DNA of 34,310 bases from Acidobacteriota bacterium (GTDB lineage Bacteria; Acidobacteriota; Vicinamibacteria; Marinacidobacterales; Marinacidobacteraceae), in assembly GCA_009835985.1 (NCBI GenBank), contig VXWI01000070.1, positions 1 through 34,310 of the forward strand. The letters are read 5' to 3'. Both the position numbers and the translations under genes were made by a program. The first letter of the stretch is position 1. Every line of letters starts with the position of its first letter. The notes under the pieces were generated by a model that did not search any database, had not been told where the DNA came from, and was given only the letters and a program-made list of their open reading frames with translations. Positions 17,683-25,634 of this stretch are shown here, piece after piece.

Positions 17683-17887
17683 CTAGCAGCCTGTGGTGAA
17701 ACTCGCGTGAGCACCGGCCCCCCACCGGGAGAACTGGTGCCCGCTGGGCCTCGCTGACAAGGCGCGCGAGGGAGGCATACCGAGTGTATTCCGACCGAAG
17801 CGCAACGATGAGCGAGCCGAAGGCGAGCGGTTCAGCGAGGATTCAGCGGGCGTCGAATGCCGCGTGAGTTTTGCCACAGGCTGCTAG
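17683..17887. repeat. Palindromic intergenic element, copy 2 (205 bp)
   Basis: It has the same terminal inverted repeats as copy 1: CTAGCAGCCTGTG (17683-17695) and CACAGGCTGCTAG (17875-17887). Here the similarity of the two ends runs on to about 25 bp with a few mismatches. Inner pairs are GCCCGCTG (17739-17746) with CAGCGGGC (17844-17851) and CCTCGCTGA (17749-17757) with TCAGCGAGG (17832-17840). The second pair replaces a different sequence in copy 1 while keeping base pairing. The central hairpin GGCATAC/GTATTCC (17774-17780/17786-17792) has one mismatch. The left arm contains CCCACCGGGAGAACTGG (17721-17737), which is lacking in copy 1 and recurs at the window end. It lies between convergent genes and supplies the TAG stop of the minus-strand PhoX-like gene. 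Confidence 0.85.
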
Positions 17888-19320
17888 ACCGGCCCCGCCT
17901 CCCAGGGCCCCCACATCGCATACGTCGTGCTGGCCCGTGAGCCGTCAACGGACGACGATCCCTGCACGTTGAAGAACATCACCCTTCCGTCAGGGCTGAA
18001 ACACGTTCCCGCGTACTCGCCGACCGGGTTCGGTGCATGCACGAGGTTGAAGATTTGCCCCTCGCGGTTCAGACCCCGGATGTAGTGATCGTCCGTCCCG
18101 TCTTCACAGAGCACGACCCCGCCCCGGGGGCTCACCACGATGTTGTCCGGGGCATCCAGCACCAGGCTGGAACGTGACTCGAAGATCACCGTGAGTTCGC
18201 CGGCGTCATCGGATATCGGACGGTAGTGGAAGACCTGTCCGGATCTGGCGGTGCCGCCGCTGGTCGACACGATGTAGATGCCATCGTCTCCGTACCAGGC
18301 GCCTTCGAGCCGGTCGAAGCTCGCGGCGCCCTTTGCCAGGCCCTGCCTGAAGACCGCCAGCGGATTCTCTTCGGCATCCGCGGGATCGGGATCATCGATG
18401 TCCACCCAGTGGACCGGTAACACCGCGCCAACCGTCTGTCCCCGCGCCATCGCGGTTCCGGGTCGGCCGGTGATCGCCAGCATCTGCAGACGGCCTCCTG
18501 CGGACAGCACTCCCACCTGATTGGGGATGAATCGGTAAAAGCCCGCACCCGGATGCTCGTCCGGCTCGTAACTCTGGTCTTCGGTCTCGTAAACGATCCC
18601 GGTGGCCGGGTCCACGGCCGCGGCCTCGTGCTCGAAGCGCCCCATCGCGCGTAGAGGCACTGGATCGACCGGACCGGTGGCGCTCGCCGGAACCTCGAAG
18701 ACGTATCCGTGCGGCCGCCGGTAGCCGGCCTCCAGGCCCCGTACGGTCTCCTCGCAGGACAGCCAGCTTCCCCAGGGCGTTGGCCCGCCCGCGCAGTTCA
18801 CCGAAGTGCCCGCCAGGGACACGAATTCATCCACCAGCTCGACTGTCAAGTCACCAGCCGACTCCGAGATGCGGACCTCGAGCGAGGTGGTTCCTCCAGT
18901 GGCCAGTGCATCGTAGTAAGGCTCGCCGATGGGCCGCGCATGCGGACTGGTCGCGCTGTCGACCATCTCATGGTTGCGGATCAGGCGGATGTTGCCGTTG
19001 GGCAACGGGAAGGCGGCCATGCCGTCAAAGGCGTTGGGCACTTCCAGATCAGGTCGTATCGACGAAGCCACGCCGCCCGAACTCAGGGGTACGCAACGGA
19101 AGCCCTCGGGAAGCTCGAACTGGGGACTGTCCGAGCTGGTCACCAGTTGCCCGTAGTCCGGCGCGTGCAGCGGCTCTACCGGTACCGCGGGCGCGGTCGA
19201 TTGGGCCGGTACCGCGGACGGGGCGAGCCCCCGCGACTCGCCGAGGCGCGCCAGCCCGATCAAGGACGGCGCAGACACGGCCAACCGCTGGAGAAACAGC
19301 CGACGATCGATCGATCTCAT
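17884..19320 (-). CDS. PhoX/DUF839-family protein, Tat-exported
   Basis: This 478-residue protein has a twin-arginine signal (DRRLFLQRL, Arg6-Arg7). The body is a beta-propeller-like DUF839 domain. NHEMVD (about 115-120), AGGPTPWGSWLSCEET, FEHEAAAVDPATGIVYETED and the late PDNIVVSPRGGVVLCEDG and AGTCFSPDGRVMFFNVQ all match PhoX-type alkaline phosphatases and related DUF839 proteins. It probably acts outside the cytoplasm as a calcium- or iron-dependent phosphatase, but other DUF839 proteins have no known activity. The ATG at 19320 has GGGAG upstream. The TAG stop lies in the end of the palindromic element. A 198-bp gap separates it from the upstream co-directional gene; I saw no gene in that gap. 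Confidence 0.87.
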   Translation of the reverse strand: MRSIDRRLFLQRLAVSAPSLIGLARLGESRGLAPSAVPAQSTAPAVPVEPLHAPDYGQLVTSSDSPQFELPEGFRCVPLSSGGVASSIRPDLEVPNAFDGMAAFPLPNGNIRLIRNHEMVDSATSPHARPIGEPYYDALATGGTTSLEVRISESAGDLTVELVDEFVSLAGTSVNCAGGPTPWGSWLSCEETVRGLEAGYRRPHGYVFEVPASATGPVDPVPLRAMGRFEHEAAAVDPATGIVYETEDQSYEPDEHPGAGFYRFIPNQVGVLSAGGRLQMLAITGRPGTAMARGQTVGAVLPVHWVDIDDPDPADAEENPLAVFRQGLAKGAASFDRLEGAWYGDDGIYIVSTSGGTARSGQVFHYRPISDDAGELTVIFESRSSLVLDAPDNIVVSPRGGVVLCEDGTDDHYIRGLNREGQIFNLVHAPNPVGEYAGTCFSPDGRVMFFNVQGSSSVDGSRASTTYAMWGPWEAGPV

Positions 19321-19518
19321 CGCAAACTCCCTGGTGTCAGATCATGGATGGGGTGGCGGGTAGGGGCGACAGGCGCGCTATCAGGGTACGCCACCCATCG
19401 CCGTGCCCGTCGGACCGGGGGAGAGTCAAGCCCCGCACCCCTGGGGCAATCTCCCTGATTTCGCGGCTTCGTGGGCCGACGTGTTGGCTGAAGCCGGCGG
19501 TCCAGGCCGTTTCGTCGG

Positions 19519-21957
19519 CTACCGCAAGAACTCCCGGAGCCGCTCGCGGGCGAGCGTGAACCGTTCGAGGATGCGGGGGACCGGCAGCTCGCCGTAGCGC
19601 TCGCGCACCTCGGCTTCGGAGTGATCAAGGGCCCGGAGCAGGTCGCGGGCCGCCGCGTCTGCCGCCGCCGGGTCATGACTCCCCACCTCACCGATCCAGA
19701 CGGGCGACGTCTGGGCGAACACCGAACCGTTCATTCCGGGCCAGCTCTCCTCGCCGCCGTGGGCCCGGGCCGCGACCCAGCCCCCGGCAGGGAGACTCAC
19801 AGAGCCGGCCAGCTCCCGCACCCCGGGACCGTCGAGTCCCGAAAGCGTTTCCACCGCCTCCCCGTTCACGATCAGGTCCACCTGTCCCACGGGACCGGTA
19901 TGGGCAAGCGTCAGGGTCCAGGCGGCCTCCCCACCCCGCCCGACCGCCTCGCCCGGACGCGCACCCTCCATCCGGAAGTCCAGAAGAGGGCCCGTCGTCA
20001 CGAAGCTCTTCCCCGCCCGTAACGCCTCCAGGTACGCCGCGATCCGGAATGGCCCCGGCACGTGGACGTAGATCCGGGTGGTACCCACCGCCATGGTCCG
20101 GTGGTAGTCGAGCATCACGTCGGTTCCGGCTGATCCCGCGAGCGGCACTCCCAGATTCAGGAACCGGTGCCAGAGGTCCGCGGTGCCGAACTCGTTGGTC
20201 CAGAGGCACGCCACCTCGAGGGTGTCCACGTCCCCGAGCAGGGCGTCGGGAATCACCATGATCGGGATCGCGCCCAGACCTGCTTCGCTTCCGAAGGGAT
20301 CGGGGCGCGACACCGGATGCATGTAGGCGCTCACCCCGCCCTGGCTCCGGGAATGCGCGAGCGCATCCAGGTTCGGGCGGTCGTCGGCTTCGTACACCGG
20401 GTAGCCGGGCCCCCAGAACCATGGCCAAAAGGCGCTCTCGATACCTATGAGGCCGAGGTGGCCCAGAAAGTGGGACCGGACCTCCTGCCCGAACAGGATC
20501 GCGGGCGTGTCGTCCACCCGGCGGTCCATGAAGAACTCGGTGTCGTTCCGCCGGTGGTGGAGGTTTGCCATCAGCGGGGTGCTGAGATCCAGATCCTCCC
20601 CCGCCTGCAGCAGTTCCAGATCGTCGGGCGAAAGCCGGGTCACGCCCCCGTAGTTGAGGTGGAAGTGATGGTCGGCGGAGCGGTAACCGGCCGCCCGCGC
20701 GTCCCAGAGCGGTTCGAATACCAGATCGGCCGCAGTCGTTTCGCCGGGCGAGACCATGACCGAAGCGTTGGCGGGAAGGCTTGAGAAACCGTGGGTGGCC
20801 GTGATCTGCACCTCTCCGCCCGTCGCCACGGGAACCTCGACCTCGATCACGCCCGGCGAATAGAAGTAGATCCGGCCGTGGGTTCCGTCGAAGCGCGGGA
20901 ACACTCCGGGCACCACCGCCGGATGTCCGATCGGGTCCAGCACCTCGAGCCGCGCCGGAACGGGTGGCCCGCCACCGGCCTTCCGCGTGGTGATCCGGAC
21001 TCGCGCCAGCGGCGCCCCGAAGTCCCAGCCGCGAATGCGGACGTCGGTTACCGGACCGCCCCGGGTGCTGATCTTCCGGAGGCGGAACTCCTCGTCGTCG
21101 TCCGCCTCCGTGTAGATCACCGACTCGCCGTCCGCTGTGAACGCCGGGGTGAGCGGCAGTCCTCGCGCGGCTACGAGCTCCATCGGGTCCACCTCTCCGG
21201 GGTCGAGCAGCATCAGCCGGTAGCCGTCGCCGCCGTCCCCGGCCGGCCAGTTCACGGCCAGCACCGCCTGCCCGCGAGCGGCGCCGGGCCTGGCCTGCGA
21301 GGCAATGGACTCGGCCCGCAGCGAACTCTCGGCGCCGGAGGCGTCCCGGACGATGACCGCATCGGGCGCGGACCGCCCCTTGGACAGGTAGGCGAGGCGC
21401 CCGTCCGGTAGCGGCTGCGGGCGGACCTCAAGCCCGCGCCGCTCCGTGACCCGCGCCGGCTCCCCCGTCTCGAGCGAGAGCCGCCAGATGTCGAGATCGC
21501 CCTCGGTGGAGGCGCTGAAGTAGAGCGTGTCCCCGTCCGGGGACCAGGCGGGATCCAGCACGATCGAATCGTCCTCGAACAGGAGCGTCTCCTCGCCGGA
21601 CGCGATGTCGAGCGACCAGATCGTGAGGCGCTCGCTGTCGTCGCGGAGGAAGGCGAGCCGGGTCCCGTCGGGATGCCACGCGGGACGGCTGTCGAGTCCC
21701 GGCCCGCTGGTGACACGCCGGGCGACCCCGGTCGCGGGATCGAGCAGCCAGATCCAGCCGCGCGCGGCGATGGCGATGGTCCTGCCGTCCGGCGAGGGCG
21801 CCGGATCGGTTGGGCCGGCGACCACCATCGGCAGTTCGAATCCCTCCACGTACACATGGTGGGAGTACCCCTCGATCTTCGGGTAGCGGTTCGTCCACTG
21901 GGCAGAGACGAGCCCCGGAGCGAGGGCAACAAGCGCGGAAAAGGCAGCCAGTCTCAT
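19519..21957 (-). CDS. Exported beta-propeller plus PHP-type (CehA/McbA-like) metallohydrolase
   Basis: The protein has 812 residues with a Sec signal peptide (1-19, GLVSA). Residues about 45-305 contain TolB/WD40-like blades with repeated PxxSPDG-type turns (PAPSPDGRT, PAWHPDGTRLAF, PAWSPDGDTLYF). A beta-rich linker follows (about 315-415). From about 425 a PHP-like metallohydrolase region carries DHHFH (429-433), MHP with His547 and GSAGTD with Asp613, as in CehA/McbA family proteins, which hydrolyse aryl esters or carbamates. The native substrate is unknown. The end (about 680-812) is another beta domain and helix. The start is preceded by GAGG with good spacing. It follows the DUF1445 gene by 21 bp and is probably cotranscribed with it. 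Confidence 0.85.
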   Translation of the reverse strand: MRLAAFSALVALAPGLVSAQWTNRYPKIEGYSHHVYVEGFELPMVVAGPTDPAPSPDGRTIAIAARGWIWLLDPATGVARRVTSGPGLDSRPAWHPDGTRLAFLRDDSERLTIWSLDIASGEETLLFEDDSIVLDPAWSPDGDTLYFSASTEGDLDIWRLSLETGEPARVTERRGLEVRPQPLPDGRLAYLSKGRSAPDAVIVRDASGAESSLRAESIASQARPGAARGQAVLAVNWPAGDGGDGYRLMLLDPGEVDPMELVAARGLPLTPAFTADGESVIYTEADDDEEFRLRKISTRGGPVTDVRIRGWDFGAPLARVRITTRKAGGGPPVPARLEVLDPIGHPAVVPGVFPRFDGTHGRIYFYSPGVIEVEVPVATGGEVQITATHGFSSLPANASVMVSPGETTAADLVFEPLWDARAAGYRSADHHFHLNYGGVTRLSPDDLELLQAGEDLDLSTPLMANLHHRRNDTEFFMDRRVDDTPAILFGQEVRSHFLGHLGLIGIESAFWPWFWGPGYPVYEADDRPNLDALAHSRSQGGVSAYMHPVSRPDPFGSEAGLGAIPIMVIPDALLGDVDTLEVACLWTNEFGTADLWHRFLNLGVPLAGSAGTDVMLDYHRTMAVGTTRIYVHVPGPFRIAAYLEALRAGKSFVTTGPLLDFRMEGARPGEAVGRGGEAAWTLTLAHTGPVGQVDLIVNGEAVETLSGLDGPGVRELAGSVSLPAGGWVAARAHGGEESWPGMNGSVFAQTSPVWIGEVGSHDPAAADAAARDLLRALDHSEAEVRERYGELPVPRILERFTLARERLREFLR

Positions 21958-21978
21958 GTGATTACCTCGGCGTCGAGA

Positions 21979-22821
21979 TCACGCGGCGTGGTGGCGGCGC
22001 TTCTGCTCGGCGACGGGGACATCGGTGACGAACATGAAGCCCGGAGCGTGGGAGATCATCAGGTCCGGCCGGGCGTTCCGGCAAACGACCTGCGAGGTCA
22101 CCCCGCAGGCCCAGAAGACCGGCACTTCTCCCGGCAGCAGTCCTCCGTCCTCGCCCCAGTCGGGCCTGGCGAGATCCTGGATCCCGAGCGCCGCCGGGTC
22201 GCCGATGTGCACCGGCGCCCCGTGGGCGAGCGGCTGCTCGCCGCTGATCCGCACCGCGTCCTCCACCCGGGACGCCGGAATCGGCCGCATGGTGACTACC
22301 AGGCGGCCGTGGAAGGGCCCTGCCGGCTCGCACTGCCGCCCGCTGAGGTACATCGGCACGACGCGCCCCTCGTCCTGGTGCCGGAGCCGGATACCGGCCT
22401 CCACGAGCCCCGCCTCGAAACCGAAGCTGCATCCGAGCAGGAAGGCGCTGAGATCCGTGTTCCACACCTCGCGCACCTGAACGACCTCGACGGGCGGACC
22501 GCCGCGCCGGGTGACCCGGTAGCGCGGCAGATCGGTCCGGAGATCCGCGCCGGGAGCCAGGGCGGTCAACACCGGGGTCTCGCTCATCAGCAGGAGAGGA
22601 CAGGGCTTGGGATTCCGCTCGCAGAACGTCCGGAAGTCGCCGGCGAGCGAACGCGGCAGCACGATCAGGTTGGCCTGGGCGAAACCGGCGCAGGCCCCCG
22701 AGGTGGTTTCGTCGAACCCTCCGTTGCGGCAGGCAGCGCGGAGCGCCGCGGGGTGCGACAACGGACCGGCGGGGTCACGGAACGCCGGTTCGTCGCAAAC
22801 CAGGGGACGGCTGTCCTGCAT
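21979..22821 (-). CDS. DUF1445 (YcsI family) putative hydro-lyase / D-glutamate cyclase-like
   Basis: The 280-residue protein matches the DUF1445 family throughout: an N-terminal helix region with AAC and [11 protein letters not shown], then [39 protein letters not shown] and the C-terminal [14 protein letters not shown] signature. Members are annotated as putative hydro-lyases, and a mammalian relative acts as D-glutamate cyclase. It should be a soluble cytoplasmic enzyme. I chose the ATG at 22821 because GGGGAGG lies about 9 nt upstream; an in-frame GTG at 22854 would add 11 residues. It is divergent from the ribosomal operon, and is followed by the propeller/PHP gene. Confidence 0.88.
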   Translation of the reverse strand: MQDSRPLVCDEPAFRDPAGPLSHPAALRAACRNGGFDETTSGACAGFAQANLIVLPRSLAGDFRTFCERNPKPCPLLLMSETPVLTALAPGADLRTDLPRYRVTRRGGPPVEVVQVREVWNTDLSAFLLGCSFGFEAGLVEAGIRLRHQDEGRVVPMYLSGRQCEPAGPFHGRLVVTMRPIPASRVEDAVRISGEQPLAHGAPVHIGDPAALGIQDLARPDWGEDGGLLPGEVPVFWACGVTSQVVCRNARPDLMISHAPGFMFVTDVPVAEQKRRHHAA

Positions 22822-22884
22822 CTCGCCAAACCTCCCCGCCAACTCTACCGGCACACCCCGCGAAAGCCGTGAGAAGCGGAACGC

Positions 22885-22911
22885 TGTACATCACCTGTCG
22901 GCTGTTATACT
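22885..22911 (+). promoter_or_regulatory. Candidate promoter of the ribosomal protein operon
   Basis: TATACT (22906-22911) is a good -10 candidate in an otherwise GC-rich stretch. TGTACA (22885-22890) is a possible -35 with a short 15-bp spacer. It lies in the gap between divergent genes and about 150 bp before the probable rplM start. It was found by eye only. Confidence 0.4.
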
Positions 22912-22912
22912 G

Positions 22913-23000
22913 CCCGCTTCGGGCGACTCCGCGACCTCCGCACGTTCCGGCGGCATTCGGACCGGGACCTGCCGGGAAGCGACGCGCCCGAAATTTTTTT
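22913..23000 (+). promoter_or_regulatory. Possible structured leader or attenuator before rplM
   Basis: The leader begins with a short hairpin (GCCCG, loop CTT, CGGGC; 22913-22925). Near 22974-22990 a weak CGGG/CCCG stem precedes a run of seven T (22994-23000), the only such run in the window. A stem followed by a U-run before a ribosomal protein gene suggests attenuation or autoregulation. The stem is only 4 bp, so this is tentative. Confidence 0.25.
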
Positions 23001-23059
23001 ACTCTGGAACACCTGAACCCAACGCAATCGCACCTCCAACCACCCGCATCCTCAGCGTT

Positions 23060-23518
23060 TTGTCCCGTTCGGCAGGCACGACCTTCGCGCGCGCCAGTGA
23101 AATCAGGCGCCGCTGGTTCGTGGTGGATGCGGACGACCAACCCCTCGGCCGCCTCGCGAGCCGGGTGGCCCGGGTGCTGACCGGCAAGCACAAGCCCTCC
23201 TGGACTCCGTTCCTCGACTGTGGCGACCACGTGATCGTGTTGAACGCCGCCCAGGTCCGCCTCACCGGCCGGAAGGAAGAGCAGAAGGTGTACTACCGGA
23301 CCAGCGGCCGCCCCGGCGGTCTGAAGTCGAGAACCGCCGCCCAGGTCCGCGGCAGCCACCCCGAGCGCCTCGTCGAGAGCGCAGTGCGGGGGATGTTGCC
23401 CAAAGGCAGCCTCGGGCGTTCGCAGTTCACGAAGCTGAAGGTGTATTCGGGCGGCGAACACCCGCACGAGGCGCAGCAGCCGGAACCCCTGCCCGTCCAT
23501 CTCGCCCCGTCATCCTGA
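23060..23518 (+). CDS. rplM: 50S ribosomal protein L13
   Basis: About 152 residues fit L13: [19 protein letters not shown], then [45 protein letters not shown] and the VRGMLPK motif that marks L13. It binds 23S rRNA early in 50S assembly. No ATG or GTG lies at the expected position. The TTG at 23060, about 18 residues before the conserved Trp, is the best start I see, with no clear ribosome site. Some extra residues or another non-standard start are possible. The stop overlaps the rpsI start (TGATG). It is the first gene of the rplM-rpsI-rpsB-tsf-pyrH-frr series. Confidence 0.9.
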   Translation: MSRSAGTTFARASEIRRRWFVVDADDQPLGRLASRVARVLTGKHKPSWTPFLDCGDHVIVLNAAQVRLTGRKEEQKVYYRTSGRPGGLKSRTAAQVRGSHPERLVESAVRGMLPKGSLGRSQFTKLKVYSGGEHPHEAQQPEPLPVHLAPSS

Positions 23519-23910
23519 TGCCAGAACCCCTCGCCTACGGGACCGGGAAGCGGAAGAGTTCCATCGCCCGGGTCTATCTCCGGAACGGCTCCGGCGAGAT
23601 CCTGGTGAACCAGCGGCCACTCGCCGACTACTTCCCGCGAGAGGCGTACCAGAACTGGGTCACCCAGCCGCTGCTCGCCACCGACCAGGGCGGCGCGGTG
23701 GACATCGATGCCCGGGTCAAGGGCGGCGGACTGTCCGGCCAAGCCGCCGCGGTGCGGCTCGGAATCGCGCGGGCGCTGAGCGACAACGACGCGCGTCTGC
23801 GGCCGGAACTCAAGCGCCGGGGTTTCCTCACCCGGGATGCGCGGCGCAAGGAGCGCAAGAAATACGGACAGCCGGGAGCGCGGAAGCGCTTCCAGTACTC
23901 CAAGCGCTGA
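23518..23910 (+). CDS. rpsI: 30S ribosomal protein S9
   Basis: The 130-residue protein shows the S9 pattern: YGTGKRKSSIARVYLRNGSG at the start, VKGGGLSGQAAAVRLGIARAL in the middle, GFLTRDARRKERKKYGQPGARKRFQYSKR at the end. The basic C-terminal tail with final SKR reaches the P-site tRNA in the small subunit. The ATG overlaps the rplM stop (TGATG), the standard L13-S9 gene pair. It is followed by a 60-bp gap before rpsB. Confidence 0.97.
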   Translation: MPEPLAYGTGKRKSSIARVYLRNGSGEILVNQRPLADYFPREAYQNWVTQPLLATDQGGAVDIDARVKGGGLSGQAAAVRLGIARALSDNDARLRPELKRRGFLTRDARRKERKKYGQPGARKRFQYSKR

Positions 23911-23919
23911 CGATGGCTC

Positions 23920-23950
23920 GCCCGCTGCTTCCGAGCCTTGGCTGGCGGGC
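23920..23950 (+). promoter_or_regulatory. Nested hairpin in the rpsI-rpsB gap
   Basis: GCCCGC (23920-23925) pairs with GCGGGC (23945-23950), enclosing a second hairpin AGCC-TT-GGCT (23934-23943). It lies 20 bp before the rpsB ATG. Leaders of rpsB are often bound by S2 for feedback control, so this may be such a site. I cannot match it to a known motif from sequence alone. Confidence 0.3.
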
Positions 23951-23970
23951 TTCCGCCTGCCGTTGATCCG

Positions 23971-24909
23971 ATGTCCACGACCGTAACGATGCGGGACCTG
24001 CTGGAAGCGGGGCTCCACTTCGGACACGAGACGAAGTGGTGGAACCCGCGGATGCGGCCGTACATCTACGGATCGCGGAGCGGGATCCACATCGTGGATC
24101 TCAACCAGACGCTGCCGCTGTTCCGGGACGCGCTCCACTTCATTTCGAAGCTCGGCGCCGAGGGCAAGACGATCCTCTTCGTCGGCACCAAACGCCAGGC
24201 GCAGGAAGTCATCGCCTCGGAAGCCGCCCGGGTGGAGGCGTTCTACGTGAACCACCGATGGCTCGGAGGGCTGCTCACCAACTTCCAGACGATCCGGAAG
24301 AGCATCGCCAAGTTCCAGGAGCTGCGGGAGATCACCGAGAATGCCGATCAGGGCGGTTTCTCCAACAAGGCCTGGTCGCGTCTCGACAAGCGCCGCCGAC
24401 GGATGGAAAAGACGCTGAGCGGCATCGAGAAAATGGACCGGCTGCCCGACGCCGTGTGTATCGTGGATCCCAAGAACGAGATGATCGCGGTTCAGGAAGC
24501 GAGGAAACTCGGGATCCCGATCGTGGCGATCGTGGACACCGACTGCGACCCCGACCTCATCGACTACGTGATCCCGGGGAACGACGACGCCCTCCGGGCG
24601 ATCCGTCTCTTTGCGGAGCGCATCGCCAGCGCCTTCGAAGACGGCCGGCAACTCCGCGGACTCACGGCCTTCGCTGCCGAATCGGACGGAGCGGCGCCCG
24701 AGGCCGGGACCGACGGAGCGGCGCCGGAGGCGGTCGGTCCGGGGCCCGCAAGCACGGATTCGAGTAGCTCCGACCCGGCGGGGGCCGCGGCTTCCGATGG
24801 AGCCGCCGCCGCGAGCGACACCCCGGAACCGGCCGCCGAAGCGGCCGAGGCCGCCAGCGCCGTCGCCAGTTCAGAATCCGGGGATCCCGCGCCAGCCGCT
24901 ACCGGCTGA
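23971..24909 (+). CDS. rpsB: 30S ribosomal protein S2 with long acidic C-terminal extension
   Basis: The protein has 312 residues, where S2 usually has about 240-260. The core is standard: LLEAGLHFGHETKWWNPRM, YIYGSRSGIHIVDLNQT, FVGTKRQAQ, NHRWLGGLLTNFQTI, DAVCIVDPKNE and IPIVAIVDTDCDPDLIDYVIPGNDDA. From about residue 232 the sequence turns into a low-complexity tail of Ala, Pro, Ser, Asp and Glu, without a hydrophobic segment or basic patch. The tail is probably disordered and surface-exposed on the 30S head/platform region. The ATG at 23971 directly precedes the conserved start; an in-frame ATG at 23938 would add 11 odd residues. Confidence 0.95.
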   Translation: MSTTVTMRDLLEAGLHFGHETKWWNPRMRPYIYGSRSGIHIVDLNQTLPLFRDALHFISKLGAEGKTILFVGTKRQAQEVIASEAARVEAFYVNHRWLGGLLTNFQTIRKSIAKFQELREITENADQGGFSNKAWSRLDKRRRRMEKTLSGIEKMDRLPDAVCIVDPKNEMIAVQEARKLGIPIVAIVDTDCDPDLIDYVIPGNDDALRAIRLFAERIASAFEDGRQLRGLTAFAAESDGAAPEAGTDGAAPEAVGPGPASTDSSSSDPAGAAASDGAAAASDTPEPAAEAAEAASAVASSESGDPAPAATG

Positions 24910-24971
24910 CCGGACTCCCTCGAGATATCGCCACCACAGCCGCTCCGGCGGCTGCAACAGGAGATCCCCAA

Positions 24972-25598
24972 ATGGCCGCCATCAGCGCCCAGGACGTCAA
25001 GAAGCTCCGGGACCAGACCGGAGCGGGCTTCGCCGACTGCAAGAAAGCACTCGTGGACGCGGACGGAGATTTCGAAAAGGCCATCCGCCTGCTCCGCGAG
25101 AAGGGCGCTGCGGCAGCGGAGCGCCGCGCGGGACGAGCCACCACCGAGGGACTCATCCACTCGTACATCCACGACCACCGGATCGGGGTGATGGTGGAGC
25201 TGTCGTGCGAGACCGACTTCGTCGCCCGGAACCAGACGTTCCGCGACCTCGCGAACGACGTGGCGATCCACATCGCCTGCGCCTATCCCGCCCCGGCGCG
25301 CTGGGTCCGGCGGGAGGACGTTCCCGAGGACGTGATCCGCGACGAGACCGACCTGATCCGCGCGCAGTTGGCGCGGGATCCGAAGAACGCGCACAAGCCG
25401 CCCGCGGTGGTGGACCGCATCGTCTCCGGGAAGCTCGACCGATTCCTCTCCGAACGGGTGCTCCTCGAGCAGATGTACGCCCTCGACGACTCCAAGAAGA
25501 CCCGCGTTCAGGACCGGGTCCTCGAGGCCGCGCAGGCGATCAAGGAGAACATCCAGGTGCGGCGCTTCATCCGCTTCGAACGCGGCGAAGCGATCTAG
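24972..25598 (+). CDS. tsf: Elongation factor Ts (short form)
   Basis: The 208-residue protein is the nucleotide exchange factor for EF-Tu. The N-terminal UBA-like helix bundle has VKKLRDQTGAGFADCKKAL and EKAIRLLREKG. The exchange motif TDFVARN is at 81-87. The C-terminal end has YALDDSKKTRVQDRV and IKENIQVRRFIRFERGE. At about 200 residues it is the short version with one core subdomain, as in Thermus, unlike the 283-residue enterobacterial form. AGGAGA sits upstream of the ATG. It follows rpsB as in most bacteria. Confidence 0.96.
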   Translation: MAAISAQDVKKLRDQTGAGFADCKKALVDADGDFEKAIRLLREKGAAAAERRAGRATTEGLIHSYIHDHRIGVMVELSCETDFVARNQTFRDLANDVAIHIACAYPAPARWVRREDVPEDVIRDETDLIRAQLARDPKNAHKPPAVVDRIVSGKLDRFLSERVLLEQMYALDDSKKTRVQDRVLEAAQAIKENIQVRRFIRFERGEAI

Positions 25599-25634
25599 CG
25601 TCCGGTCGCGGTGAAAGCCGCGTACCATGGCGGC

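Noticed and set aside
22994-23000. T-run as terminator of the divergent DUF1445 gene
   Set aside because: That gene is transcribed away from the T-run, so the run can only act on transcripts entering rplM.
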